Source: Amycolatopsis mediterranei | Lineage (GTDB): Bacteria > Actinomycetota > Actinomycetes > Mycobacteriales > Pseudonocardiaceae | Length of the DNA stretch: 64,000 bases | Direction of reading: 5' to 3' | NCBI RefSeq assembly: GCF_026017845.1 | Contig: NZ_CP100416.1 | Span: 8,155,857 to 8,219,856 of the forward strand | Shown: positions 34,535-42,517 of the stretch, piece after piece | Numbering within the stretch: the first letter of the stretch is position 1 | How the letters are laid out: every line of letters starts with the position of its first letter | Program-made: the position numbers and the translations under genes | The notes under the pieces: generated by a model | Told to the model about the DNA's origin: nothing | What the model saw: only the letters and a program-made list of their open reading frames with translations | The model's database searches: none

Positions 34535-35655
34535 CCCGCTCCCCTCGTCTCCAGGCCCCGCGCCAGCTGAATCAGCTCGCGCACGTCGGCGTCCAGTCCC
34601 TCGCCCTCCGGAAGCGCCACCGGAACCGCCTTCACGTCAGCCGGTTCACCGGCCGCGTGCGCGGCCAGCGCCTGCTCCAGGCGGCTCGGCAGGTCGGCCG
34701 TGGCATCGGTCCGCGCCAGGTACGGGCTGATCCGGACCAGCCCGTCGCGGCACTCGACGACCCGGCGGTAGTACCGACGATGCGTCCCCCGAAGGCGAAG
34801 CACGTCACGCCAAGGTGCCGCCGGAACGCGATCCAGTGCGTCGTCCGGAAACCGCGAGTGCAACGCCGTCCACAGCGGAGCCAGCTGCCGATACCCACTT
34901 CGGTGCCGCGACCAGATCCGCACCGCACCGCACCTGGTCACCGCAGCCGGATAGGTGACTCCGGCCAAGAACAGCAGTACGCCAGGCATCAGCAAAAAGG
35001 TGGCGGCGAGCGCACCCATCACCGTCCCCGCGGATCCGGGCCTCTCCGCGACGCCGACGTCGTAAACCAAGGTCAGCACGATCGCCGGCACGAAGACGCA
35101 GTTCGCCACGACGATGACCACCAGGCCGATGGCCGCGATGCGCAGTCCTCGAGCCAGCCTGCCGACCGCCTCGCGCGCGAACCGCCAGGCCCACACCGCC
35201 GCCGCAGCGAAGCCGATCGCCATGAACACGTCCGCGGCGATGAAGAAGATCGCCACGCTGGGCACCGACTGGTCGTTGGTCCGGGCGGAGGCTGGCGTCG
35301 CCAGCGCGGCGACGACGAGTGCCACCTCCGCCGCGAGCAGCGGAAGCGCGTACCAGACGGCCCGTCGCCGCGCGACCGGCCGCTCTCGCGCGGAGAACAG
35401 GAAAAAGCACACCAGGCAGTAGACCCCGACCAGCAGAACACCGTGCTGGGTCAACCGCGAGATCATCGGCGGCAGCCCGGCCACCCGGGCGCCGTTGTCG
35501 GCCGCGGCGCCGAACGGGAACGCAACCGCCAGGCAGGCCACCAGCGCTGTCACGCTGCGAAGCGCGGCGTTGCCGGGATTCCGGACCAGCCTCAGCACCA
35601 GCCAGAGCAGCACGACGGCCGACACGATGCCGTACGCGGCGATCAGTGGTTTCAC
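34531..35655 (-). CDS. MAB_1171c-family membrane protein (DUF6545)
   Basis: 374 residues. The N-terminal 230 form seven or so membrane spans (LIAAYGIVSAVVLLWLVLRLV, then spans at about 30-52, 65-90, 100-120, 135-155, 172-195, 205-235). The C-terminal 140 are cytosolic and contain RHRSGYRQLAPLWTALHSRFPD, RRYYRRVVECRDGLVRISPYL, the DUF6545 signature region. Called a putative transporter in databases without proof. GTG 35655 overlaps the ImmA stop (GTGA) and its stop overlaps the monooxygenase start, so all are translated as one set. Confidence 0.8.
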   Translation of the reverse strand: MKPLIAAYGIVSAVVLLWLVLRLVRNPGNAALRSVTALVACLAVAFPFGAAADNGARVAGLPPMISRLTQHGVLLVGVYCLVCFFLFSARERPVARRRAVWYALPLLAAEVALVVAALATPASARTNDQSVPSVAIFFIAADVFMAIGFAAAAVWAWRFAREAVGRLARGLRIAAIGLVVIVVANCVFVPAIVLTLVYDVGVAERPGSAGTVMGALAATFLLMPGVLLFLAGVTYPAAVTRCGAVRIWSRHRSGYRQLAPLWTALHSRFPDDALDRVPAAPWRDVLRLRGTHRRYYRRVVECRDGLVRISPYLARTDATADLPSRLEQALAAHAAGEPADVKAVPVALPEGEGLDADVRELIQLARGLETRGAG

Positions 35656-36203
35656 AGCCAGCCCAACCGGTCTTCGAGCGCGGCGCCCATCCGCCGCGCC
35701 GCGCCGCTCGAGCCCCCGCTGACGACGACGTGGTCGAGAACCGAGGCCCACTCCAGGACGATCGTCGCGGTGGTCTCGGCCTCGCGTTCCTGCTCGGTGT
35801 CGTACGAGGTTCGCCGCAGCGCGCGGCGAACAGCGTCCGGCTCCAGGTCCGGGTACCGCTCGCGCAGGCTGTCCGTCGTCATGTCCGGGTAGAGCTCGGC
35901 GAGCAGCTTGTCGTCGCACGGGTCGCTCTGGTGACCTGCCAGCAGGTGTCCGAGCTCGTGCAGGATGATGTGGTTCTGGTGCGGCCCGCTGGTTTCGCTC
36001 TGGTACAGGATGTAGTCCGCCGGGCGCGTGCTGATCCACACGCCGAACGGACCCGGCACCGGGATCGGGTGTGCCAGCAGGCGGATCGGCTTTCCCCGCT
36101 GATCACCGACGCGCCGGCACAGCTCCACGACGTCCAGCGGCGGGTGGATGTCCAACTCGTTCAGCAACCGCCGGCACCGCCGCCGGAGCGCCCGCTCGCT
36201 CAT
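35652..36203 (-). CDS. ImmA/IrrE-type metallopeptidase
   Basis: A 183-residue zinc peptidase, with HELGH in NHIILHELGHLLAGHQSD (about residues 80-98) and a downstream acidic helix (DTEQEREAETTATIVLEWA) carrying the third ligand. The family cleaves XRE-type repressors, as ImmA does for ImmR and IrrE/PprI for DdrO. Here the XRE gene is directly upstream and coupled (ATGA), which strongly suggests that this enzyme inactivates that regulator. Confidence 0.9.
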   Translation of the reverse strand: MSERALRRRCRRLLNELDIHPPLDVVELCRRVGDQRGKPIRLLAHPIPVPGPFGVWISTRPADYILYQSETSGPHQNHIILHELGHLLAGHQSDPCDDKLLAELYPDMTTDSLRERYPDLEPDAVRRALRRTSYDTEQEREAETTATIVLEWASVLDHVVVSGGSSGAARRMGAALEDRLGWL

Positions 36204-36658
36204 CCCTCCCCTCCCCGGCTCCGCTCCTGCTCTGCTTGCTGATCGCGGTAGACGACGTCGAGAAGATCCATCACGAGCTGACGTCGGCCCGGGGTCAGCT
36301 CACCGGCCCGCATCGCGATGAGCTGTGCTTCCGGGGCACCAGCTTGGGCCTTGAGACGTTCCTGCTCCGCTGCGAGGTCGCGCAGCTGCTGGTCAACGCG
36401 GTCGGTCACGTCGTCGTCGAAGAAGTAGTTGAACGGGACGCCGAAGAACTTGGCCAACCCCTCGACGTGCTTGATCGTCGGGTTGTCCCGCTTCCGCTTC
36501 CGAAGCTGCCAGACGTAGGTGCCGGAGATCTTCGTACCCGCGGCCGTGATGGAGTCCGCGACGAAGTCGTTGCTGTACTCGTCGCCCTCCGGAGACTTCG
36601 TGACGGCAAACAGGTGGTTCAGCTTGTCCGCGAAGTCACGCGCGGGACGTTCAGCCAT
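36200..36658 (-). CDS. XRE-family transcriptional regulator
   Basis: 152 residues. HTH in FVADSITAAGTKISGTYVWQ and LRKRKRDNPTIKHVEGLAKF, followed by NYFFDDDVTDRVDQQLRDLAAEQERL, a coiled segment probably for dimers. ATG 36658 has GAGGAGGGG upstream (a GTG three bases earlier is possible). First gene of the XRE-ImmA-DUF6545-monooxygenase operon and likely repressor of it; candidate operators lie in the divergent region 36662-36810. Confidence 0.88.
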   Translation of the reverse strand: MAERPARDFADKLNHLFAVTKSPEGDEYSNDFVADSITAAGTKISGTYVWQLRKRKRDNPTIKHVEGLAKFFGVPFNYFFDDDVTDRVDQQLRDLAAEQERLKAQAGAPEAQLIAMRAGELTPGRRQLVMDLLDVVYRDQQAEQERSRGGEG

Positions 36659-36700
36659 CACCCCTCCTCAGCTCCCTTCGACGGTACCGCCCACCAGGCG

Positions 36701-36761
36701 CTTTAACTCAGATTAAGGCCTGATCAGGTGAATGTCTCGTCGATAGTTGAGACGCCACCTG
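36701..36761. promoter_or_regulatory. Divergent control region with two inverted repeats
   Basis: CTTTAA-CTCAGA-TTAAGG (36701-36718) is an imperfect palindrome in an AT-rich stretch. CAGGTG-aat-GTCTC (36725-36738) is mirrored by GAGAC-gc-CACCTG (36749-36761) with a 10-base spacer, giving 11 paired bases. Both sit between the XRE operon and the HxlR-type gene and are good candidates for binding of either regulator. Confidence 0.55.
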
Positions 36762-36810
36762 CAGAAACTTAAGATCAACAGCCTGGGGTGATCGAACCGG
36801 GGAGGGGACG

Positions 36811-37263
36811 ATGACTCGACCGAGCTCACAAGAGATCACCGCCGAGGACGCCGAGCGGCTGCGCAAGCTGCACGATGCGAGGCAGCTCTTCGGCGGCGAC
36901 TGGATGACGGCGATCTTGCTGGCGTTGAAGAGCGGCCCGAAGCACTACACCGAACTGCTCGGCATGGTCGGCACGCTGAACCACGCCGCGGCGGCGAACA
37001 ACTGGTCCGGACGGCCGCGGGTGCTGCACGCCAGCGTGCTGACGCGCACGTTGAAGACCATGACGGCCGACCGCCTCATAATCCGCGATCAGGAGCCCGG
37101 GGTGTTCCCGCCATCGGTCGTCTACTCGCTGGCGCCGGCGACCCGGGAGGCGCTCGACGCCATGCAGCCGCTGGCCGATTGGGTCAGCAGGCACCCGGAC
37201 ATCGTCGACCAGGCACGCCATCGCCGTCGCGATGACTCGGACGGCGCTCGCCGCTCGGCCTGA
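36811..37263 (+). CDS. HxlR-type winged-helix regulator
   Basis: 150 residues. LFGGDWMTAILLALKSGPKHYTELL and the recognition part RVLHASVLTRTLKTMTADRLI match the HxlR/MarR-like winged helix; SVVYSLAPATREALDAMQPLADWV is the C-terminal dimer helix. HxlR proteins respond to reactive electrophiles or aromatic compounds. Transcribed divergently from the XRE operon, sharing a 150-base control region. GGGGAGGGGACG precedes the ATG. Confidence 0.85.
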   Translation: MTRPSSQEITAEDAERLRKLHDARQLFGGDWMTAILLALKSGPKHYTELLGMVGTLNHAAAANNWSGRPRVLHASVLTRTLKTMTADRLIIRDQEPGVFPPSVVYSLAPATREALDAMQPLADWVSRHPDIVDQARHRRRDDSDGARRSA

Positions 37264-37385
37264 TGCCGATTGGCGTCCCATTGCCTCGGTCTGTCGCGGA
37301 TCCGGCCCGAGGTGCCATTCGCTCGTAACACGAAGATCGCTCCGGGCGACAGCTTCATCGACGGTGATTTTGTGGAGCGTGCACC

Positions 37386-39119
37386 ATGCCTACTAGCGAG
37401 GCTTCAGCGGGTGAGAGTCGATCGCGACCTCCCGATACTGACGTGGAAGTGAACGATCCGACGATCTACGCAGTCTCCCGCGCGTTCGAAAGCGTGTGGC
37501 CGAGAGAGCAGGAACGGGTTCGCAGGAGCTTCCTGCTCCTTCTGCCGCGCGGCTATCAGGCCGGCGTGATCCTGGAACCGGCAGCCGCCACCGAGTACCT
37601 CCGCAATGTGTGCAGTCGGCTGGAGGCCGAGGCGCGGGTACGCGCGCAGATCTACTCTCCGGCCGGTTGGCTTTGGTATTTCCGCCGGATTTCCCGCGAG
37701 TACTTCGCCGGCCACCTGTCTACCACCGCACCTGCCGACCACGGCTTGGCCGAAACACTCACCGGCCTGTCAGACAAGACGGACGACATGCAGCGAGGTT
37801 TCGTCGACGGAGCCGTGGTGTATCCGACGGACGAGATCGCTTTAAGGCCTGTCGCACGGATGGCATCACTCGCGGTCGCCATGTCCCAGTGCCACGCCTG
37901 GATACGGCGCGCTGGGAAGGGCACCAGGTTCACTGTCCACGTTGACCGGCTCCCAGAGCCGGTCGGAGATCCCCTACTTGAGGATTCGATCGAGCAGTAT
38001 GACGAGCGCGTGGCCGAGGATCCCGGCGGCACCTGGCTGCAAGGACTTCGTTCACTTGATCGAAGCGTCCCCTCGATGGGCCTTCTCCTCACCGTGGCGA
38101 GTCTGCCGGGTCTCTGGCCGGTCGTACCGAGTTGGCTCGGTCAGCCCACGGACAGCATTCCAGCCCAGGTCAGAGGGCAGTTCGTCTTTTGGCCGACCTC
38201 ACTGGACGACCTCCGCCGGGCGCTCGACCGGGTCGCCGACGACACTCGCCAGTGGTGGCCCGACGCTTTGCCCAGCCTGGTCCTCCTGCTGCAAGGTCTG
38301 ATGTACGTGCTCGTGCGGGACGGTTTCCACATGGGCGTCGGAGTTCCCAAGGTCGGTTACACGACACTGCCACGCGAGGGGCTGATCAGAGCGCTCGATT
38401 GGAAACTGGAGTTGTCCAGAGGAGACCTCGAAGCAATGTTTCGGGGCAGTGTTCCGCGAACTGGCGAGGAGGCCCTCGCGAGGATAAGTGAGATCGGCCC
38501 GGTGTGCTGGCCCTTCCAGCCTGGCCCGGTCCTCCGCGCCGGCGGTCAGCAGGTCGTGGTGGACCTCCACGCTGCCACGCAGAGATTGGTGCACATGGTC
38601 ACCATGCCCCGCGACCTCGGCGGGGATGTCGTCAACGTCATCTCGGATGAATTCGAACTCTTCGTCCAGGACGCTCTGGATCGAAGCAGCTGGCGTCCGA
38701 CGGAGAGAATGGCAACACTGCGGGGCCGTGACCTGAAGTTGACCTCGAAGAAGTTGACCGATGTCGACGCGATCGGCCAGCATGGCCGAGCCCTTCTCCT
38801 GGTCAGCTGCAAGAACATGCCACATACCGAGCGGTACGCCGCCGGCGAGTACTCCGTCGTCCGGAACGTTGAGCAACGCCTGAACGAGGCCGTTCGGCAG
38901 TGGGACCAGGTGATCGCGACGGTGCGACGACATCCGGTGGGCGACAATTATGACTTCAGCGCCTTCGACGAAATCCTCGGTGTGGTCGTGACACCCCACG
39001 TGATGTTTTCCAGAGCGCCCGAAACGACAGCGATCGTAAAGGGCGAGCTCCGCAAAGCGGTAGGGCTTGGCGAGCTTCTTCGGTTCGTCAAGAGCAGATC
39101 TCGCCTTGCCGGTTCATAG
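37386..39119 (+). CDS. Large protein with C-terminal PD-(D/E)XK-like nuclease signature
   Basis: 577 residues, no signal or clear membrane span, no family recognised for residues 1-400. The C-terminal part has the order expected for a PD-(D/E)XK nuclease: a Glu-containing helix (DEFELFVQDALDRS), then VDAIGQHGRALLLVSCK, with Asp461, Ser474 in the usual Glu position and Lys476. Ser at that place is found in some Card1/Mrr-like members. It lies on the integrated island beside regulators, so defence or element maintenance is possible. It overlaps the convergent prepilin peptidase by 6 bases. Function is an inference from one motif. Confidence 0.68.
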   Translation: MPTSEASAGESRSRPPDTDVEVNDPTIYAVSRAFESVWPREQERVRRSFLLLLPRGYQAGVILEPAAATEYLRNVCSRLEAEARVRAQIYSPAGWLWYFRRISREYFAGHLSTTAPADHGLAETLTGLSDKTDDMQRGFVDGAVVYPTDEIALRPVARMASLAVAMSQCHAWIRRAGKGTRFTVHVDRLPEPVGDPLLEDSIEQYDERVAEDPGGTWLQGLRSLDRSVPSMGLLLTVASLPGLWPVVPSWLGQPTDSIPAQVRGQFVFWPTSLDDLRRALDRVADDTRQWWPDALPSLVLLLQGLMYVLVRDGFHMGVGVPKVGYTTLPREGLIRALDWKLELSRGDLEAMFRGSVPRTGEEALARISEIGPVCWPFQPGPVLRAGGQQVVVDLHAATQRLVHMVTMPRDLGGDVVNVISDEFELFVQDALDRSSWRPTERMATLRGRDLKLTSKKLTDVDAIGQHGRALLLVSCKNMPHTERYAAGEYSVVRNVEQRLNEAVRQWDQVIATVRRHPVGDNYDFSAFDEILGVVVTPHVMFSRAPETTAIVKGELRKAVGLGELLRFVKSRSRLAGS

Positions 39120-39743
39120 CTGGGCCAGCGTGGCGCCCGCGAACGCGACCACGATCATCGACGGTCCCATCGGCACCTGGCCCTCGCGGAACGAGTACCG
39201 GCGAAGCAGGACGCCAACGACTCCCGCCACGGCCGTGAGGATGTACGCCGCAAGGAAGCCGCCGAGGACCCATGCCCAACCGAACCAGCCGAGCAGGATG
39301 CCGACGCTGGGAGTGAGCTTGACGTCGCCCGGACCCGGCTGGCCGGTCACCAGATAGGAAACCAGCAGCGCCGCGCCCCAGACCGCGCCACCGGCGAGGG
39401 CTCGCAAACCACTTCCGACGTCGTGCCCGGCGATCGCGGCACCGACGGCCGCCAAGATGCTCGCGCCGCACAGCGGCAGACTGAGCCGGTCCGGGATGCG
39501 GTGCTCGACGGCGTCGACCGCCGCGGCCGGGATCCCCAGGACGACGAAAGCCGCGCCCAACGCGATCGCGTCCGGCCTCCAGAGCGCAACCAGTGCCCCG
39601 GCAGCCACGACAACAACGGCGATCTCCAGGACGAACCAGCGCTGCAATCTCCTGCGGGTCGACCGGCGCAGAAGGCGAACGATCAGCGGGGTGAGCGCCA
39701 GCGACGCGACCAGCCCGATGGCAAGCCGAACCATCCCCGCCAT
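39114..39743 (-). CDS. Prepilin peptidase (A24 family)
   Basis: A 209-residue membrane protein of about seven spans. The two aspartate motifs of A24 peptidases are present: VDAVEHRIPDRLSLP near residue 80 and GPGDVKLTPSVG near 140. No N-terminal methyltransferase domain, as in TadV/CpaA. It should cut the leader of the Flp-like pilin (25883) and the TadE-like proteins. It lies 7 kb from the Tad operon across unrelated genes. ATG 39743 chosen for the GGGGTG upstream; GTG 39755 and ATG 39734 are alternatives. Confidence 0.88.
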   Translation of the reverse strand: MAGMVRLAIGLVASLALTPLIVRLLRRSTRRRLQRWFVLEIAVVVVAAGALVALWRPDAIALGAAFVVLGIPAAAVDAVEHRIPDRLSLPLCGASILAAVGAAIAGHDVGSGLRALAGGAVWGAALLVSYLVTGQPGPGDVKLTPSVGILLGWFGWAWVLGGFLAAYILTAVAGVVGVLLRRYSFREGQVPMGPSMIVVAFAGATLAQL

Positions 39744-39816
39744 CCGGCACCCCACCCCATGATCAGAAGATCCGAGATGATCATCTTAGGCGCCGGGCGA
39801 CGAGATCGCCCGAGCT

Positions 39817-39999
39817 TCACCTTCCGCAGGCTGAGGCCACGCGACTGGCGGGTAGGCCGTCAGGAGCTCCAGTGACGTCCTCGTCGAGGACGTGGAGCTC
39901 GAACCGCACGGTGTCGTAGCCGCCGGCCTCCCACGCGAGGTCGCTGTCGCCGATGCGCCACTCCCGGCCGGTAGCTCGTTCCCTCAGCAACCACGCCAC
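39817..39999 (-). CDS. Small hypothetical protein (60 aa)
   Basis: 60 residues starting at GTG 39999 with a perfect AGGAGGT ribosome site 6 bases upstream. MAWLLRERATGREWRIGDSD suggests a short beta hairpin. No family recognised. It follows the DUF397/XRE pair on the same strand, 129 bases downstream. Confidence 0.6.
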   Translation of the reverse strand: MAWLLRERATGREWRIGDSDLAWEAGGYDTVRFELHVLDEDVTGAPDGLPASRVASACGR

Positions 40000-40128
40000 A
40001 GCGACCTCCTGACACAGCGATCCCGACCTCGGCGCGACGAACCTATCAGACGAGTAGAACGTGCGTTCGATGGCGACGCAGTGCGGGCGGGCCCGGCCAG
40101 CCCCGGAACCCGCCCGCTTTACCTTTGA

Positions 40129-40320
40129 CTACTTCGTGACGGTGGTCAGGAAAGCCGACCAGCCGGCGTCCGACACGACGAAGAACCCGCCCTGCGGGTC
40201 CTTCGAGTCACGGACCGCAGCGCTGTCGCCGAGGATCGCCACCTCGACGCATTCATTGCCACCTTCGCCGCTGTAGCTACTCTTCCGCCACACCGCCTCC
40301 GGCAGTTGCGTCTCGTCCAA
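40129..40320 (-). CDS. DUF397 protein
   Basis: 63 residues with the DUF397 signature WRKSSYSGEGGNECVEVA and VRDSKDPQGG. TTG start at 40320 with GGAG upstream. DUF397 proteins are the small partners of XRE-DUF5753 regulators in actinomycetes (WhiJ-type pairs controlling development and antibiotics); here the cognate regulator ends 21 bases upstream on the same strand. Some pairs act as toxin-antitoxin-like couples. Confidence 0.92.
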   Translation of the reverse strand: MDETQLPEAVWRKSSYSGEGGNECVEVAILGDSAAVRDSKDPQGGFFVVSDAGWSAFLTTVTK

Positions 40321-40341
40321 CGTCTGTCTCCAGTCTTTTGA

Positions 40342-41205
40342 TCACCCGGCCGCTCCGATGATCTCCGTCAGCAGTTCACGCGATTCGGCCGGCTCCTCCG
40401 CCGACGTCCAGAGTTCTTCGAAGGCTTCGACGTACGGCTGGACCTCGGTGTCCTGCTCAAGGTATACGCCAGCCCGCAGCAGCTCGATGTAGCCGATGTC
40501 CGGCTCACTGTCGTCGAAGCTCAGGACGGTGAAGGGATAGCCCATCGCGCGATAGGCGCCGTTCTCGCTCTTCAGGAACCGGATGTCGACGTTGGGCACC
40601 TCCATGAGGTCGGCGATTCGCCGGAGCTGTTCGAGCCAGGCTTCGCGACCGCCGACCTGGAGTCTGAGCACCGCTTCAGTCAGCACGCACCGGACGCGAA
40701 GCGGTGCCTCGTCCTGCAACCGAGCCTGGCGCCGGATGCGCGCCTGCACTCGCTCTTCGCGGCGTTCGTCGTCGGGCGCGGAGCCCAGCATCGAGATGGC
40801 CCTGGCGTAGTCCTCGGTCTGGAACAGCCCGGGCACGACATCGATCTTGAAGATCCGCGCCTCACTGGCCTCGGACTCGAGTGCCACATACTCGCGCACG
40901 TCCGCGGCGAACGCCTCGGCGGAGATCTGGTCCAGCCAGCGGGAACTCTGCGCGGCCTGCGCGTCGCGGAACAGCGCGTCGCGTTCCTCGGCAGGGCGAC
41001 CGAAGTGCAGGGCGAGCGTCATGACGTCGGCCGGCGTGATCGGCAGCTTGGCGGTCTCGATCCGCGACTGCTTCGCGTTCGACCAGCCGACCGCCTTCGC
41101 GACCTCCATCTGATCCTGACCACTCGCAGTACGCCAGGCAAGGATCGTTCGCGCGATTCGCCGCATGCGAACTCCAGCGGTCTTCGCCTTGGTCTCGTCG
41201 GCCAC
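40342..41205 (-). CDS. XRE regulator with DUF5753 (WhiJ-like)
   Basis: 287 residues. N-terminal HTH (RTILAWRTASGQDQMEVAKA, GWSNAKQSRIETAKLPITPAD), then the DUF5753 ligand-type domain (FKIDVVPGLFQTEDYARAI through DIGYIELLRAGVYLEQD). Partner of the DUF397 gene immediately downstream. GTG 41205 with GAGAGG upstream is preferred; the frame extends to 41316. An AT-rich perfect inverted repeat (41284-41326) lies upstream and is a likely operator. Confidence 0.88.
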   Translation of the reverse strand: MADETKAKTAGVRMRRIARTILAWRTASGQDQMEVAKAVGWSNAKQSRIETAKLPITPADVMTLALHFGRPAEERDALFRDAQAAQSSRWLDQISAEAFAADVREYVALESEASEARIFKIDVVPGLFQTEDYARAISMLGSAPDDERREERVQARIRRQARLQDEAPLRVRCVLTEAVLRLQVGGREAWLEQLRRIADLMEVPNVDIRFLKSENGAYRAMGYPFTVLSFDDSEPDIGYIELLRAGVYLEQDTEVQPYVEAFEELWTSAEEPAESRELLTEIIGAAG

Positions 41206-41283
41206 GGACACCTCTCTCGATCGGTCGGCGTCGAGCCTACGACAGCACGTCCAAGTTGCACGGTAACCCAAACGAGTGGCTAT

Positions 41284-41326
41284 GTAAATTTGCAGAGCCA
41301 AGTACTTGCATGACACGCAAATTTAC
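41284..41326. promoter_or_regulatory. AT-rich inverted repeat in divergent promoter region
   Basis: GTAAATTTGC (41284-41293) and GCAAATTTAC (41317-41326) are exact inverted copies 23 bases apart. The AT richness stands out in this genome. It sits between the WhiJ-like gene (minus) and the operon beginning at 41453 (plus), so it may bind an XRE dimer pair or form part of both promoters. Confidence 0.6.
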
Positions 41327-41452
41327 GCGATCGTGCTCACAGCACTAATCCACAGGCGACGCCTGCCCACGACAGGCGGCGGAGCAAGGGCCTTCCCCGA
41401 CAGGGCCTTATCCCGCATCTCCGCCGCCGCACCACCGCCTCGGGAGGGACCC

Positions 41453-41785
41453 ATGAACAGCCCGGATGAGTGGGGCCAACTGCCCCTGGCGTGGGAGCGC
41501 GCCAGCGGCGCGATCGCAGTTTCGCGCGAGCGCGGCTGGGAGTGGACGGGTCGTCCGCCCGGTTCGGCCGAACCCGAGGAACTGATCGGCCGACGAGCTG
41601 CGGGCACCCACGACGACGTCGTGGTTATCGAGGCCGCCAAGAACCCGATGCAGGCGATCGGCGCGAGGTTCGCGCCGGGCGACTGGGGCAAGCACGGCAG
41701 CTTCCCGATTCGAGGACCGATCACGGGAGCACCCGATGAGGTTCTGTTCGAGGTACTGGACTGGGCCGATGAGGACGCGCGGTGA
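41453..41785 (+). CDS. Hypothetical protein (110 aa), first of a five-gene regulator operon
   Basis: 110 residues, ATG 41453 with GGGAGGG upstream. Pattern: WGQLPLAWERASGAIAVSRE, then HDDVVVIEAAKNPMQAIGAR and a C-terminal VLFEVLDWADEDA. Soluble; no family recognised. Its stop overlaps the next start (GTGA, 41782-41785). Confidence 0.7.
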   Translation: MNSPDEWGQLPLAWERASGAIAVSRERGWEWTGRPPGSAEPEELIGRRAAGTHDDVVVIEAAKNPMQAIGARFAPGDWGKHGSFPIRGPITGAPDEVLFEVLDWADEDAR

Positions 41786-42324
41786 GTCCGACGACCCGCC
41801 CTAAGTTGACCAGCCGGCAACGGTACGCCCTTGCCGCCGCCGCGCAAGACTCCGACGGCGGCACGCGCGTCCGCGCGGAAGCCGTGCAGCGTTGGTACGA
41901 CGGCGAATCGCAGGCGGGCATGGCAGCACGTGCGAACGTGTCAACCACGACGATTCGGCGGTGGGTAAGCGATTTTGCGAAAACCGGCACAGTCCTGGCC
42001 GGTCCGGGACGTCAGGCCGAGTCCTCGACGCTTCACTCACCGCGAGGAACCGTCGTCGCCCTCGCGACACACCAGTTCCTGGCCGCACTCGCGACCGAGT
42101 TGCGAGCGGCACGGAGGATGCGCGGCTGGTCCAGAACCGACCTCCTCACCGCGTGCGGCGTCGGCTACAGCTCGGCCGTCCTCGGTCACTGGGAGCGCGG
42201 CAGCCGCGCAATGCCCGTCGTCGCGTTCGCGATCCTCTGCTGTGGCTTGGGAATCGATCCCGGGGAGGTGATCCGGCGATGCTACGACGAATCGTTTGGC
42301 CAAGTCCGTGGGCTTCCGCGGTGA
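41782..42324 (+). CDS. Double helix-turn-helix protein
   Basis: 180 residues. The first HTH is of homeodomain/transposase type (VQRWYDGESQAGMAARANVSTTTIRRWV), the second of XRE type (RAARRMRGWSRTDLLTACGV, SSAVLGHWERGSRAMPVVAF). Likely transcription factor. GTG start coupled to the upstream gene. Followed immediately by a 12-bp inverted repeat. Confidence 0.75.
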   Translation: MSPTTRPKLTSRQRYALAAAAQDSDGGTRVRAEAVQRWYDGESQAGMAARANVSTTTIRRWVSDFAKTGTVLAGPGRQAESSTLHSPRGTVVALATHQFLAALATELRAARRMRGWSRTDLLTACGVGYSSAVLGHWERGSRAMPVVAFAILCCGLGIDPGEVIRRCYDESFGQVRGLPR

Positions 42325-42384
42325 GCGGCTTCCTCCCCGGCACCGTGGAGACTGGAGTGAAACCACGGGCGAGGAGGAAGCCGC
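42325..42384 (+). terminator. Long-loop hairpin after the double-HTH gene
   Basis: GCGGCTTCCTCC (42325-42336) and GGAGGAAGCCGC (42373-42384) form a perfect 12-bp stem with a 36-base loop, starting at the stop codon. No T run, so termination or RNA processing is only a guess. Confidence 0.4.
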
Positions 42385-42517
42385 CGGTGCCGGGCGATGC
42401 TGGGCCCGGCACTCCGACCGTAGCGAAGAGGCGCCCCGTTCCGCCTGGATGTCACCGACCTGGGGCAACCCGCAGAGTTACGTCCGCTCTCGCCGATCCA
42501 CGAGGTGGTGAACGACG

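Noticed and set aside
36200..36658. Toxin-antitoxin reading of the XRE-ImmA pair
   Set aside because: HELGH and the coupling to membrane and oxygenase genes fit repressor proteolysis better than a classical RES/ImmA-type toxin; no toxin motif seen.
18247..40000. Second att copy of the tRNA-Lys 3' end marking the far end of the island
   Set aside because: I scanned for the tRNA 3' segment by eye and found no convincing duplicate in the window; the right border stays undefined.
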